This document shows, in pieces, positions 7,721 through 15,660 of a DNA stretch of 23,754 bases (position 1 is its first letter; each line of letters starts with the position of its first letter). A program made the position numbers and the translations under genes. The notes beneath the pieces are model-generated. The model had not been told where the DNA came from and searched no databases. It was given only the letters and a program-made list of their open reading frames with translations. The stretch is from contig JAKBHQ010000121.1 of assembly GCA_021836665.1 (NCBI GenBank), forward strand, positions 1 to 23,754, given 5' to 3'. This stretch comes from Thermoplasmata archaeon. GTDB taxonomy: Bacteria > Actinomycetota > Acidimicrobiia > Acidimicrobiales > Acidimicrobiaceae.

Positions 7721-9103
7721 ATGCTAAGGAGGCAAAGGCAGCCGACGGATCAAGAGGCCCAAAGACTCGTTGCCCTCTCAAGTAGGGTTCCCGGCTCAAC
7801 CGACCTCTCGATCCGCAAGATCGACGGCCGTGAAGTCGTTTGGGTCGAATCAAAACCGACCTCTAAGCGTGGAGCATTGACAGAAGATGACGGAAAGAGG
7901 ATCGCACTCGCAGCAAGATGGGCTCATGGCATTAAAAAGCCACTCGTTATGGTGTTATCAACGTCGGGGGCTGCAATAGACGACGGGATTGCTGCACTAG
8001 CCGGATGGGGACAGGCGGCAAAAGCTGTCTCCGACTGCTCAGGGATCATACCGATACTCGCCGCCCTCGTCGGACCGGCGGTTTCGGGTCCTGCACTCCT
8101 TTTAGGTCTCGCAGACTATGTAGTTGCCACTTCGGATTCGGTTGCATACCTATCCGGGCCGACAATGGTCGAAAGCTTCACGGCTGTACCGGTTTCATCG
8201 AGGGAGCTCGGAGGGGCTCCAATACACGCAGTGAAGAATGGGGTAATTTACGAACAGGTGGACACCGCCCAGGACGCAATTTTGGCCATCGAATCGATGC
8301 TTGACTACCTTCCCGACTCGACCGACGAGCTACCCCACAGATCCGCTCCAAACGACGAGGTGGAAAGAATCTCACCTCGTCTGCTCGAGGTGATACCTGC
8401 CTCCTCCACCGGATCCTATGATGTCAGGTCGATCATAAAAGAGATCCTCGACCAAGGTGACTTCTATGAACTTCGAAAATTTTGGGCTCCTCACCTAGTA
8501 ACCGGACTAGGGAGACTCGACGGCAGGGTAATAGGAGTTCTTGCTAACCAACCGATGATCATGGCCGGAACTCTGGATATTCCCTCTGCCCAAAAAGGTG
8601 CAAGATTTGTTAGGTTCTGCGACGCCTTCAACATTCCTTTGCTAACTATCGTCGACACACCCGGCTTCCTGCCCGGTAAGGATGTTGAGTGGAGAGGGAT
8701 GATAAGGCACGGAGCAGAACTCGCTTTCGCTTACGCCTCGTGCACCACGCCAAGGATCTGCCTCATCACCAGGAAGGCCTACGGCGGAGCGTATATCGTA
8801 ATGGATTCGAAAGGCATGGGAAACGACCTCACCCTGGCCTGGCCCAGTGCCGAAATAGCGGTTATGGGATCACTCGGTGCCGTTCAGATTCTCCATCGTC
8901 GGGCCACTCCCGACGAGCAGCTGAATCTGCAACGGGAATACGAAGCCACCTACCTTACACCGTGGATTGCGGCGGAAAGGGGTTTTGTCGATGAGGTCAT
9001 CGACCCACAATTAACCAGGCCGATTCTCTCTCGGCAGCTCGACTTGCTAATGTCTAAGCGAGAATTCCTCCGGCCTTCCAAGCACGCAAATTCTCCCTTA
9101 TGA
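7721..9103 (+). CDS. Acyl-CoA carboxylase carboxyltransferase (beta) subunit, divergent and short
   Basis: A 460-residue carboxyltransferase-domain protein; acetyl/propionyl-CoA carboxylase beta subunits are usually 510-530. The C-terminal half is canonical: DTPGFLPGKDVEWRGMIRHG, ITRKAYGGAY (second oxyanion hole, Gly355-Gly356), AWPSAEIAVMGSLGA and the ending SKHANSPL. The N-terminal half is not: the leading ARERI segment is missing, the usual SGGAR motif reads TSGAA (81-85) and the GPCAGG motif reads GPAVSG (118-123), so Gly of the first oxyanion hole is Ser. ATG 7721 has AGGTGG seven bases upstream. No biotin carboxylase or carrier gene is nearby, so it must borrow partners or have another role, such as a decarboxylase-type or regulatory subunit. 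The fold assignment is firm; activity is uncertain. Confidence 0.88.
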   Translation: MLRRQRQPTDQEAQRLVALSSRVPGSTDLSIRKIDGREVVWVESKPTSKRGALTEDDGKRIALAARWAHGIKKPLVMVLSTSGAAIDDGIAALAGWGQAAKAVSDCSGIIPILAALVGPAVSGPALLLGLADYVVATSDSVAYLSGPTMVESFTAVPVSSRELGGAPIHAVKNGVIYEQVDTAQDAILAIESMLDYLPDSTDELPHRSAPNDEVERISPRLLEVIPASSTGSYDVRSIIKEILDQGDFYELRKFWAPHLVTGLGRLDGRVIGVLANQPMIMAGTLDIPSAQKGARFVRFCDAFNIPLLTIVDTPGFLPGKDVEWRGMIRHGAELAFAYASCTTPRICLITRKAYGGAYIVMDSKGMGNDLTLAWPSAEIAVMGSLGAVQILHRRATPDEQLNLQREYEATYLTPWIAAERGFVDEVIDPQLTRPILSRQLDLLMSKREFLRPSKHANSPL

Positions 9104-9128
9104 TGGGGCGTGGATCATCTGTGAAGCC

Positions 9129-9551
9129 ATGGCTAGTATCGCAGAAGTGAAACCAGAAAGCTTCTCCCAAGAGTCCAAGAGCCTTATAGCCAATTCTCGC
9201 CACGCGACCCTGTCGGTGATATCAAGCGAATACGGCGTCCATAGCATCCTTGTCAACTTCGTATACAGCGATGACTTTGCCGAGTTCTACGTACTCTCCA
9301 GGCCGACATCACGAAAAGTTAGCAACATAAAAGCCCATGGGGTAGCCTCACTCCTGTTTGCAAATGGATCCTCCTACACGTCCATCTCCGCATGGGCAAC
9401 CATAGACTCGAGTAGTCAAACGCGTAGGCTTGCTGAAGAACTCTTTACTCGGCGATATAACCGGACGCCACGAATAGCCGAAGAAAGGGTCATCATCGTC
9501 ATAACCCCAAGACGCTGGCATGGCCAAATATCCAAGGGGTCGGATAGTTGA
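9129..9551 (+). CDS. PPOX-class split-barrel flavin/F420-dependent oxidoreductase
   Basis: A 140-residue protein of the pyridoxamine-5'-phosphate-oxidase-like split beta-barrel type. The pattern SRHATLSVISSEYGVHSILVNF followed by EFYVLSRPTSRKVSNIKAH and GVASLLF matches the small actinobacterial FMN/F420/haem-binding members; Arg-Lys in TSRKVSNI is where such proteins contact cofactor phosphate. The exact cofactor and substrate are not readable. The start ATG 9129 lies 25 bases after the carboxylase stop with only a weak Shine-Dalgarno. The stop overlaps the TTG start of the antiporter by TTGA, so it belongs to the same operon. Confidence 0.8.
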   Translation: MASIAEVKPESFSQESKSLIANSRHATLSVISSEYGVHSILVNFVYSDDFAEFYVLSRPTSRKVSNIKAHGVASLLFANGSSYTSISAWATIDSSSQTRRLAEELFTRRYNRTPRIAEERVIIVITPRRWHGQISKGSDS

Positions 9552-10510
9552 TCTATGACCTTGGGGCAATGGCGATATCGATTGTAGTCTTGGCCGTCGC
9601 GTCGGAAAAGTTCGTCATATCCTCAAGGATCATTTCACGTAAAATTGGCCTGTCTGACCTGCTAGCAGGGGTAGTAATCGTCGGCTTCGCTTCCTCCCTT
9701 CCCGAAATCGCAACGTCGGTGCTAGCTTCATACTCGGGACATTCAGACATTGCTCTTTCACAGGTCGTCGGTTCCACCACCATAAACGTGACCATAGTTT
9801 CCGCTATTTCAGCCCTCGCAGCTACTCCGCTTATTCCAAGTACGACCATAAAGAGGGAAGGCGCCGCAGCCGTTGCTGGAGCATTGGCCCTTCTGTTGGT
9901 AGTTGGCCTAGGCGGTAAGCAATACTTCGGGCCACTGCTGATCGTGATGTTCGTTGCATTTACGGTCTTCGTACTTAAAGGCGCCGAGGAGCATAGGGCA
10001 CACGCAGCAAAGCATGCAAAGCCAGAGGTCGAGATTCAAAACGGGCCTCAATCGGGCGATGCAAGTCCGGCTAACAGCAAAGTGGTTTTGACCGGACTCG
10101 TGTCACTAGTGCTTACCCTTGGGGCTGCAGAAGTTTTTCTCAAAGGTGCGCTGGCACTTGCCGGCCGGATGGGCATATCTGGGGGCTTCGTAGGGGGTGT
10201 CATCCTGGCACTCGGCGCTTCACTCCCAGAAATTGCCACGGCCATACAAGCCGCGAGGAAAGGCGCCGCTGCGTTGGTCGTAGGAAATGTACTTGGAGCC
10301 TCCTATCTGACCTGTACATTAGCTGCTGGATTGACTCTATCAATACGTCCTTTAGCGACCCCAAATCTTGAGCTAGCATCGACTGCTGCGATGGCAGTTT
10401 CGGTCTGCCTTCTTTGGGTATTCCTCCTCACCGGCAAACGACTAAGTCGCTTGGAAGGGGTCTTTCTAATAATCTTTTATGGGGTATTCCTGGCTACTCT
10501 TGGGATCTAG
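9548..10510 (+). CDS. CaCA-family cation (Na+/Ca2+-type) antiporter with altered alpha repeat
   Basis: A 320-residue membrane protein with about ten hydrophobic segments and the two inverted alpha repeats of the Ca2+/cation antiporter superfamily: GFASSLPEIATS (Glu53) and GASLPEIATA (Glu228). Between them is a hydrophilic loop rich in His and Lys (150-178). In well-studied members each repeat continues to a GSN-x-x-(N/D) signature: here the first reads GSTTIN (Asn80 kept) and the second GASYLT, with Thr255 where Asn/Asp is expected. Glu53 and Glu228 are retained, so transport is likely but ion preference may differ. TTG 9548 overlaps the upstream stop and has AAGGGG about nine bases ahead. 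The 3' end overlaps the convergent nitroreductase by 45 bases. Confidence 0.88.
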   Translation: MIYDLGAMAISIVVLAVASEKFVISSRIISRKIGLSDLLAGVVIVGFASSLPEIATSVLASYSGHSDIALSQVVGSTTINVTIVSAISALAATPLIPSTTIKREGAAAVAGALALLLVVGLGGKQYFGPLLIVMFVAFTVFVLKGAEEHRAHAAKHAKPEVEIQNGPQSGDASPANSKVVLTGLVSLVLTLGAAEVFLKGALALAGRMGISGGFVGGVILALGASLPEIATAIQAARKGAAALVVGNVLGASYLTCTLAAGLTLSIRPLATPNLELASTAAMAVSVCLLWVFLLTGKRLSRLEGVFLIIFYGVFLATLGI

Positions 10511-11197
10511 CACCACTCCAAATGGCACTCCATTGAAGGAATCCACCCTAGAAAAATCTTCCACGGGTCTTCGCGACAGTCTGGTTACCCTTTTTACCGG
10601 TTCACCTATAACGAGCAGCGCCGCCAGGGCGAAACCAGGATCTACTCCAAGCAGTGACATGACCTCTGGCTCCTCCCTACACAAGGCGGTAGTCATAACC
10701 CCGCCCAGTCCGATCTCCACCGCTGCTAGCAAGATGTTGTAACAGAACGGATACACAGAGGCACCGCCAACAATACTCTGCCGGTCGAGTCCATTGTCCA
10801 AGACTGCGAGCTTGGAGAGTTCCACAAAGACGGCAAGTAGTGCAGGCGCTAGGTCCAGGTGGTCGGCGAAATCGAATGGCCGCTCGATAGCCCTCGCAGT
10901 CTCAAGGTCTACCGCAGGACCGCCCCAATTCCGATTCGAAATTGGGGCAAATGGAACGAGGCCAGCTTCAACGTGCGCCATGTACTCGCGCCATGACACT
11001 ACGTAGAGGTCACGAACTTTCTCCTTGATCGCTTGATCCTTGATAACCACTACCCGCCAGCCCTGCCTATTACCACCCGAGGGTGCAAAACGAGCCACAT
11101 CCAGTATTCGGTACAATTCGTCATCGGTCACGACGCGATCTGTGTAGGTTCGGTATGCAGCGCAGGAGGACGTAAGCTCTTTTAAATTCATATACAA
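10466..11197 (-). CDS. Nitroreductase family FMN-dependent oxidoreductase
   Basis: A 243-residue protein of the NAD(P)H:FMN nitroreductase fold. The N-terminal Arg region (SCAAYRTYTDRVVTDDEL) and FAPSGGNRQGWRVVVIKD form the FMN phosphate-binding part; GLGGVMTTAL and ALAALLVIGEP are the C-terminal dimer/FMN segments. Such enzymes reduce nitro, quinone or enone compounds, but the substrate cannot be assigned. TTG 11197 has GGAGG 11 bases upstream, a rather long spacing; ATG 11191 is the alternative. The last 15 codons lie over the end of the antiporter gene on the other strand. The gene is divergent from the GNAT gene, with 79 bases between starts. Confidence 0.88.
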   Translation of the reverse strand: MYMNLKELTSSCAAYRTYTDRVVTDDELYRILDVARFAPSGGNRQGWRVVVIKDQAIKEKVRDLYVVSWREYMAHVEAGLVPFAPISNRNWGGPAVDLETARAIERPFDFADHLDLAPALLAVFVELSKLAVLDNGLDRQSIVGGASVYPFCYNILLAAVEIGLGGVMTTALCREEPEVMSLLGVDPGFALAALLVIGEPVKRVTRLSRRPVEDFSRVDSFNGVPFGVVLDPKSSQEYPIKDY

Positions 11198-11276
11198 CTG
11201 ATGATATACCTCCGAAGACCCTCTAGATCAGCAACAGCTAGCCCTCTTCACCCCTTACTTTGCAAAGTGACTGAGC

Positions 11277-11789
11277 GTGATTGAGGTAACTGACCTACTT
11301 TGTCTGAGACCCCTTACCCTCGCGGAGGCTAAGGCGATTTCAGAAGGCAGAAGATCGCCAGGTTGGGCTTCGGACTACCCTCAAGTTCAAGACGTCGAAA
11401 TTGTCAGCTACCTTTTGCGTCAGCTGGATTCCCAATGGCCCAGTGCAAGCCAATTCCAGATAGTTGATCGTCGGTTGGAGCGGGTGATCGGTGGGATTGG
11501 GTATTGGAAACGTACCAAAAGTAAAGAAATCGAAATCGGCTACGCCGTAGTACCATCTCGGCGAAATGCTGGTGTAGCTACCGACGCCCTGATCGCCCTG
11601 GCGACAAAACTACGCACTGATTTTCCAAGGCTTGGCCTCTATTTGAAGGTCGAACAGAAAAATGAAGCCTCCTTGGCCACCGCCGCAAAAGCCGGCTTCA
11701 GTGAGGTAAGTCTCGACTTCGACATGTGCACTTTGATTTTGAGTTATCCAAAAAATCAAATCAGAGACCTTCCAAATCGCATCCACTAG
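11277..11789 (+). CDS. GNAT family N-acetyltransferase
   Basis: A 170-residue GNAT-fold protein. The acetyl-CoA pyrophosphate-binding loop is SRRNAGVATDAL, after the beta-4 strand EIEIGYAVVP; NEASLATAAKAGFSEV is the typical Asn/Ala motif of the last helix. The N-terminus LRPLTLAEAKAISEGRRSPGWASDYP resembles actinobacterial GNATs of unknown acceptor. GTG 11277 is preceded only by a weak AAGTGA. The gene stands alone, with no gene downstream for about 890 bases. Confidence 0.82.
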   Translation: MIEVTDLLCLRPLTLAEAKAISEGRRSPGWASDYPQVQDVEIVSYLLRQLDSQWPSASQFQIVDRRLERVIGGIGYWKRTKSKEIEIGYAVVPSRRNAGVATDALIALATKLRTDFPRLGLYLKVEQKNEASLATAAKAGFSEVSLDFDMCTLILSYPKNQIRDLPNRIH

Positions 11790-12680
11790 GTCCTACTGAT
11801 GGGGGTCTCAATTATCGGCAGGGGTCGACATGCAGCTAAGAACAGAACCCACCAAGCTGGAATACCCACATCTAGCCTAAAATATCTCTTCAGCAGCAGT
11901 CAGCACTGGCGAAACGGCCTATCAGTTAGATAAGTAGTTTCGAAAAATCCAGCACCCAATGCAGCTAACTAAAAAACCACGCATGCAGCAGTGGTCAGGA
12001 ATTCAGTGGAACCATCTATTCGACCCTTCACCAGCAGCACTTCTGTGGCAAGCTGGACCCACCGCCGACATGCAGGTCGCATTCCAAGGTCTACGCTAGA
12101 CCACTAAGCCCCAATCCAATTGGCCAGTTGATTGGAAGTTCTAAACAGATACCAAACTGAGTTGCCTCACTTTACCTCATCGGTGCGAATGCTAATGTGT
12201 CGCCATCTTCGTCGAGGGGTTAGAAGGTACATTGTGAAAATTAGCCCTGACGCTTTAGTGGTGATGTCCGACTTTCCCCCTTGCCGTTGCACCTGGTTAC
12301 TCCGCCTGCACTAGGACATGATCACAGCTATATGCGTAGATTGTCCTGGGGTCCAAATGGCGTGGCGCAGCAGCCATTTTCCTGCTATCCGATACCGGGG
12401 AGTTGAAGCCTGTATTACTCGAAGGACATTGTGCGGACATTGTTGGCTATCAGACGATAGTTCTTACTTGCTGGAAGTCTTGCACTCTCCGAAGGGCCCC
12501 TCACTAGAGACTCCGGCCACCCAGCCCCCCAATTTCGCTTCAGCACCTTGTGGTGGGGTACCAAGTGAATTTAGGGCGAATTTAAAAAAATGACCGAACT
12601 AACGGAATATCGTAAGTCCCATATTAGTTATCCACCATTAACATTTACTCTTCTAAAATAGTAATCGAGGGAGGTGCGTA
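11790..12680. other. Long non-coding or decayed stretch
   Basis: No frame here gives a recognisable protein. Two short plus-strand frames (12132-12314 and 12318-12593) lack Shine-Dalgarno sequences and domain-like composition. Visible features are scattered ATGCAGC words (about 11830, 11957, 11991) and a tandem GGACATTGT pair (12424-12432 and 12435-12443, 11-bp period). It may be a decayed gene; I cannot name one. Confidence 0.5.
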
Positions 12681-12686
12681 ACTATC
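12668..12686 (+). promoter_or_regulatory. Strong Shine-Dalgarno before a non-standard MarR start
   Basis: AGGGAGG at 12668-12674 has no in-frame ATG, GTG or TTG at proper distance. An in-frame ATC lies at 12684-12686, nine bases on. The frame from there is open into MarR and supplies the missing first helix. The nearest ordinary in-frame start is TTG 12753. Confidence 0.4.
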
Positions 12687-12752
12687 ACTAGCGGGGCTGC
12701 TCCAGAGGTCCAATTTGACAGAACTAACTCGCTAATTCTCCTACTCCACAAC

Positions 12753-13187
12753 TTGGTAAGGAGGCTCCGACCAACTCCAGGCGGAGGACCGGAGTTACCA
12801 AGTGGGGAGCGCATAGCTCCAAGACACATTGAGATACTAATACACCTCGCCAACACCAAGGAGATGTCCGTTTCGGACATTGCCAACCGCCTAGGGGTCA
12901 ACTTAACTGCGGCCTCCCTGTCGGTGACACAGCTAGCAAACGTTGGCATAGTGGAAAGGAAAGAGGACCCAGAGGATCATCGACGCACCATCGTCTCGAT
13001 CGCAGAACCTTATTTGAAAATGGCGAGTGAAATTAATGCCGAAAAGGTTGTCCCGATGCGAAGGGCGCTAGGCGAGATGGGAGAAGAAAAGGCTAACCAG
13101 CTAGTTGAACTTTTAGTGGAGCTTGAGCAAAAGGTAAGGCAACAGCCAGAATTCAAAGACGAACCAGGCAGCGAAATCACTGGGTAG
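12753..13187 (+). CDS. MarR family transcriptional regulator
   Basis: A winged-helix regulator. The recognition region MSVSDIANRLGVNLTAASLSVTQLANVGIVERKEDPEDHRRTIVSI contains the MarR helix-turn-helix and the wing motif D-x-R-R-T. From TTG 12753 the protein has 144 residues and begins in the middle of helix 1. The same frame upstream encodes TNSLILLLHNLVRRLRP, which looks like the rest of that helix, so translation may begin near 12684. It ends 130 bases before the preferred MMPL start and probably represses that gene, judging from a dyad in the gap (13244-13260). The C-terminal residues are charged dimerisation-helix material. Confidence 0.87.
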   Translation: MVRRLRPTPGGGPELPSGERIAPRHIEILIHLANTKEMSVSDIANRLGVNLTAASLSVTQLANVGIVERKEDPEDHRRTIVSIAEPYLKMASEINAEKVVPMRRALGEMGEEKANQLVELLVELEQKVRQQPEFKDEPGSEITG

Positions 13188-13243
13188 CTGTTGTAACTAA
13201 TTTCCGACTAATCGCTTCCTACTACCCCTTTTGAAGATATGCG

Positions 13244-13260
13244 ACCAGAACCTATCTGGT
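13244..13260. promoter_or_regulatory. Candidate MarR operator upstream of the MMPL gene
   Basis: ACCAGA and TCTGGT are perfect inverted arms around a five-base spacer, 17 bp in all, a size common for MarR sites. Overlapping arms GAACC/GGTTC are also present. It lies 57 bp upstream of the preferred MMPL start. Confidence 0.45.
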
Positions 13261-13317
13261 TCAACGGACTTATTTAGGCGGGACGACCGCAAAACGCTCT
13301 TTAGTGAAGGATTGAAA

Positions 13318-15660
13318 TTGACCAAGGTTTTTTCATCGATCGGGAAGTTCTCCGTAAAATTCCGATATCTCGTCATAGCCGCTTGGTTGTTAGCTGTCTA
13401 CCTTCTCGTTGCCTTTGGCACTCCACTGTCGAGCATCGTCAAGACAAACAACTCAACATTTCTCCCTAAAAACGCCCCATCGATTCAAGCGGCCAATCTG
13501 GCTAACAAATTTCAAAACGTAAATGACTCCTTGATTGTTATGGTCGCATATAGAAACGGTGCTCCCCTGACCCCACAGGACCAGATCGCAATCGAAAAGT
13601 TGGACCAATCATTTCTCAGTGTCCCTAGCGTGATCAAGGCTCAGATACTCTCGATTTCTAAAGACGGCGAAGCTGCCCAGAGCGAAGTCCTTTCAACCAC
13701 GTCACAATTCGATCAGACCAAAGTAACCACTTTGGTAAAGGACCTGAGGGCAAAGATATCTTCATCAACCTTTGCTCCTGGATTGCAAGTACACTTAGCC
13801 GGCCAACTCGCCACGGCGGTCGACCAGAACAGCTCGAACAACTCAACCGCTTCTAATTCACAACTATTTTCGGTTCTAGTGATCCTGCTAATCCTTTTCG
13901 CTGTTTTCAGGTCGATTCTTGCACCGTTTTTGACCCTTATACCTGCATTAATCGTGTCGATTGCCGCTGGGCCGATCGTCGCCTGGGCATCAAAGCTGAT
14001 CGGATTTCAAGTCTCCTTTGTCGCCCAAATCCTTCTAATAATCCTCGTGCTTGGCGCTGGAACCGACTACGGATTGTTCCTCGTTTTTAGAGTCCGGGAA
14101 GAGCTGCGAAAAGGTCTCAACTCAAAAGAAGCCGTAGCGACGGCACTTGCGAAGGTCGGCGAGTCGATCACATTTTCAGGTTTGACGGTTATCGCTGCGC
14201 TACTTTCACTTACCACAGCCTCATTCGGTTTCTACTCTGGATTGGGTTATCCGCTGGCAATCGCCATCACCATGATGCTTCTTGCTGGCCTCACCCTTTT
14301 ACCAGCCCTTCTGGCGGTATTTGGAAGGGCTGCTTTCTGGCCCTCTCGTACCCGAGTGGTAGCGAACAGGGACGGACTATGGGGACGTATCGCCGGAAAA
14401 ATTATCGCTAGGCCAGTTCTCACCCTGGCTATAGGATTAGTTGTCTTTGGAAGCCTAGCCGTGGCCTCGTTTGGTAATTCACCTTCAGGCTTTGCATCCA
14501 CGTCAACAGGTTCAAAAACCGCCGATTCGACCTACGGGAATAATGCCCTTTCGGCGCACTTCCCAAGTTCGAACTTCAACCCAACGACCTTGATATACCA
14601 GCTACCATCGTCGGTATGGACTAATCAGAAAGAACTAGCCCAGTTAGCTGGACTTCAAAAGAAACTATCCACCAACAAAGCCTTTACCCATTTTGTTGGT
14701 CCGTTAAATCCGCTCGGCCTGCCACTTAGCGTAAGTGAAATCAGCTCCTTGTATACTAGTCTTGGCAATCCTCACCTTCTGCCAGTGACGCCCTCGCCAA
14801 ACTCTAATATTCCAAATTCGCTCTACCAGAGTTATCGATCGCTTTCGCAATTCATAACGCCAGCCGGAACCACGGTCTTGTTCAACACCCTCCTGAGTGC
14901 TGGAGATCCAGCCAGCAACACCGCCATCGACGCCATCCCTCACATCAGAGCGGTCGCCACCACGGCAGGTCAGCAATTTGGGGCGATTAAAAGTGGTGTG
15001 GCCGGCGAGGCCCCGGCGGCATACGATATTTCGAGCGCCTCAAACAGTGACCTTTTCAAGATAGTCCCAATTGTGGTAGTCATTATTGGCCTATTGCTGG
15101 CGATTGTACTTCGGAGCGCCGTAGCGCCGTTTTATCTAGTAGTGAGCGTCGTACTCTCCTATTTAGCGGCTCTAGGTCTCGACGTTTTGGTTTTTATCAA
15201 GATCAAACACGACCACGGCCTAACCTTTGTACTACCTTTTCTACTCTTCCTGTTCCTCTTAGCCCTGGGCGAGGACTACAACATTCTCGTGATGACCAGA
15301 ATCCGTGAAGAGGCGCACCATCATGGCCTGAAGGAAGCGGTCAGGACGGCGATCGGCGCTACTGGCACGGTAGTGACCTCCGCCGGGATCGTACTGGCGG
15401 CCACCTTCTTCGTCTTGGGCACAGCTGGTTCAGGAGGCAGCGCCCAAGTCCAAGAAATTGGCCTCGGCCTAGCCCTCGGCATCTTGATGGACACGTTCCT
15501 AGTCAGAACACTACTGGTACCCTCAGCGGTGGTACTCATCGGTAAATACAACTGGTGGCCGTCTAGCCTTTTTCAAGAGCACGCAATTAGGGAGCAAGAA
15601 ACGTCAGACGACTTAGACCTTCCGCCAGCTGGTATCGCCGTAGTAAGTTCGGCCCCATGA
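13318..15660 (+). CDS. MMPL family RND transporter
   Basis: About 780 residues with two repeated MMPL halves and about 12 transmembrane helices, each half having a helix, a large extracellular loop and a five-helix bundle. The proton-relay Asp-Tyr pairs are visible: GAGTDYG (Asp279-Tyr280 counted from TTG 13231) and ALGEDYN (Asp682-Tyr683). Relatives export lipids, siderophores or drugs. TTG 13318 is preferred: GAAGGA is six bases upstream and the protein then begins with TKVFSSIGKFSVKFRYLVIA, like other MMPL starts. The more distal TTG 13231 would add 29 hydrophilic residues over a putative operator. The first loop is rich in Ser/Thr/Asn. The gene overlaps the crotonase by ATGA. Confidence 0.93.
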   Translation: MTKVFSSIGKFSVKFRYLVIAAWLLAVYLLVAFGTPLSSIVKTNNSTFLPKNAPSIQAANLANKFQNVNDSLIVMVAYRNGAPLTPQDQIAIEKLDQSFLSVPSVIKAQILSISKDGEAAQSEVLSTTSQFDQTKVTTLVKDLRAKISSSTFAPGLQVHLAGQLATAVDQNSSNNSTASNSQLFSVLVILLILFAVFRSILAPFLTLIPALIVSIAAGPIVAWASKLIGFQVSFVAQILLIILVLGAGTDYGLFLVFRVREELRKGLNSKEAVATALAKVGESITFSGLTVIAALLSLTTASFGFYSGLGYPLAIAITMMLLAGLTLLPALLAVFGRAAFWPSRTRVVANRDGLWGRIAGKIIARPVLTLAIGLVVFGSLAVASFGNSPSGFASTSTGSKTADSTYGNNALSAHFPSSNFNPTTLIYQLPSSVWTNQKELAQLAGLQKKLSTNKAFTHFVGPLNPLGLPLSVSEISSLYTSLGNPHLLPVTPSPNSNIPNSLYQSYRSLSQFITPAGTTVLFNTLLSAGDPASNTAIDAIPHIRAVATTAGQQFGAIKSGVAGEAPAAYDISSASNSDLFKIVPIVVVIIGLLLAIVLRSAVAPFYLVVSVVLSYLAALGLDVLVFIKIKHDHGLTFVLPFLLFLFLLALGEDYNILVMTRIREEAHHHGLKEAVRTAIGATGTVVTSAGIVLAATFFVLGTAGSGGSAQVQEIGLGLALGILMDTFLVRTLLVPSAVVLIGKYNWWPSSLFQEHAIREQETSDDLDLPPAGIAVVSSAP

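Noticed and set aside
12132..12593. Two consecutive small plus-strand frames
   Set aside because: No recognisable motif, no Shine-Dalgarno, and rare-residue-rich composition typical of random frames.
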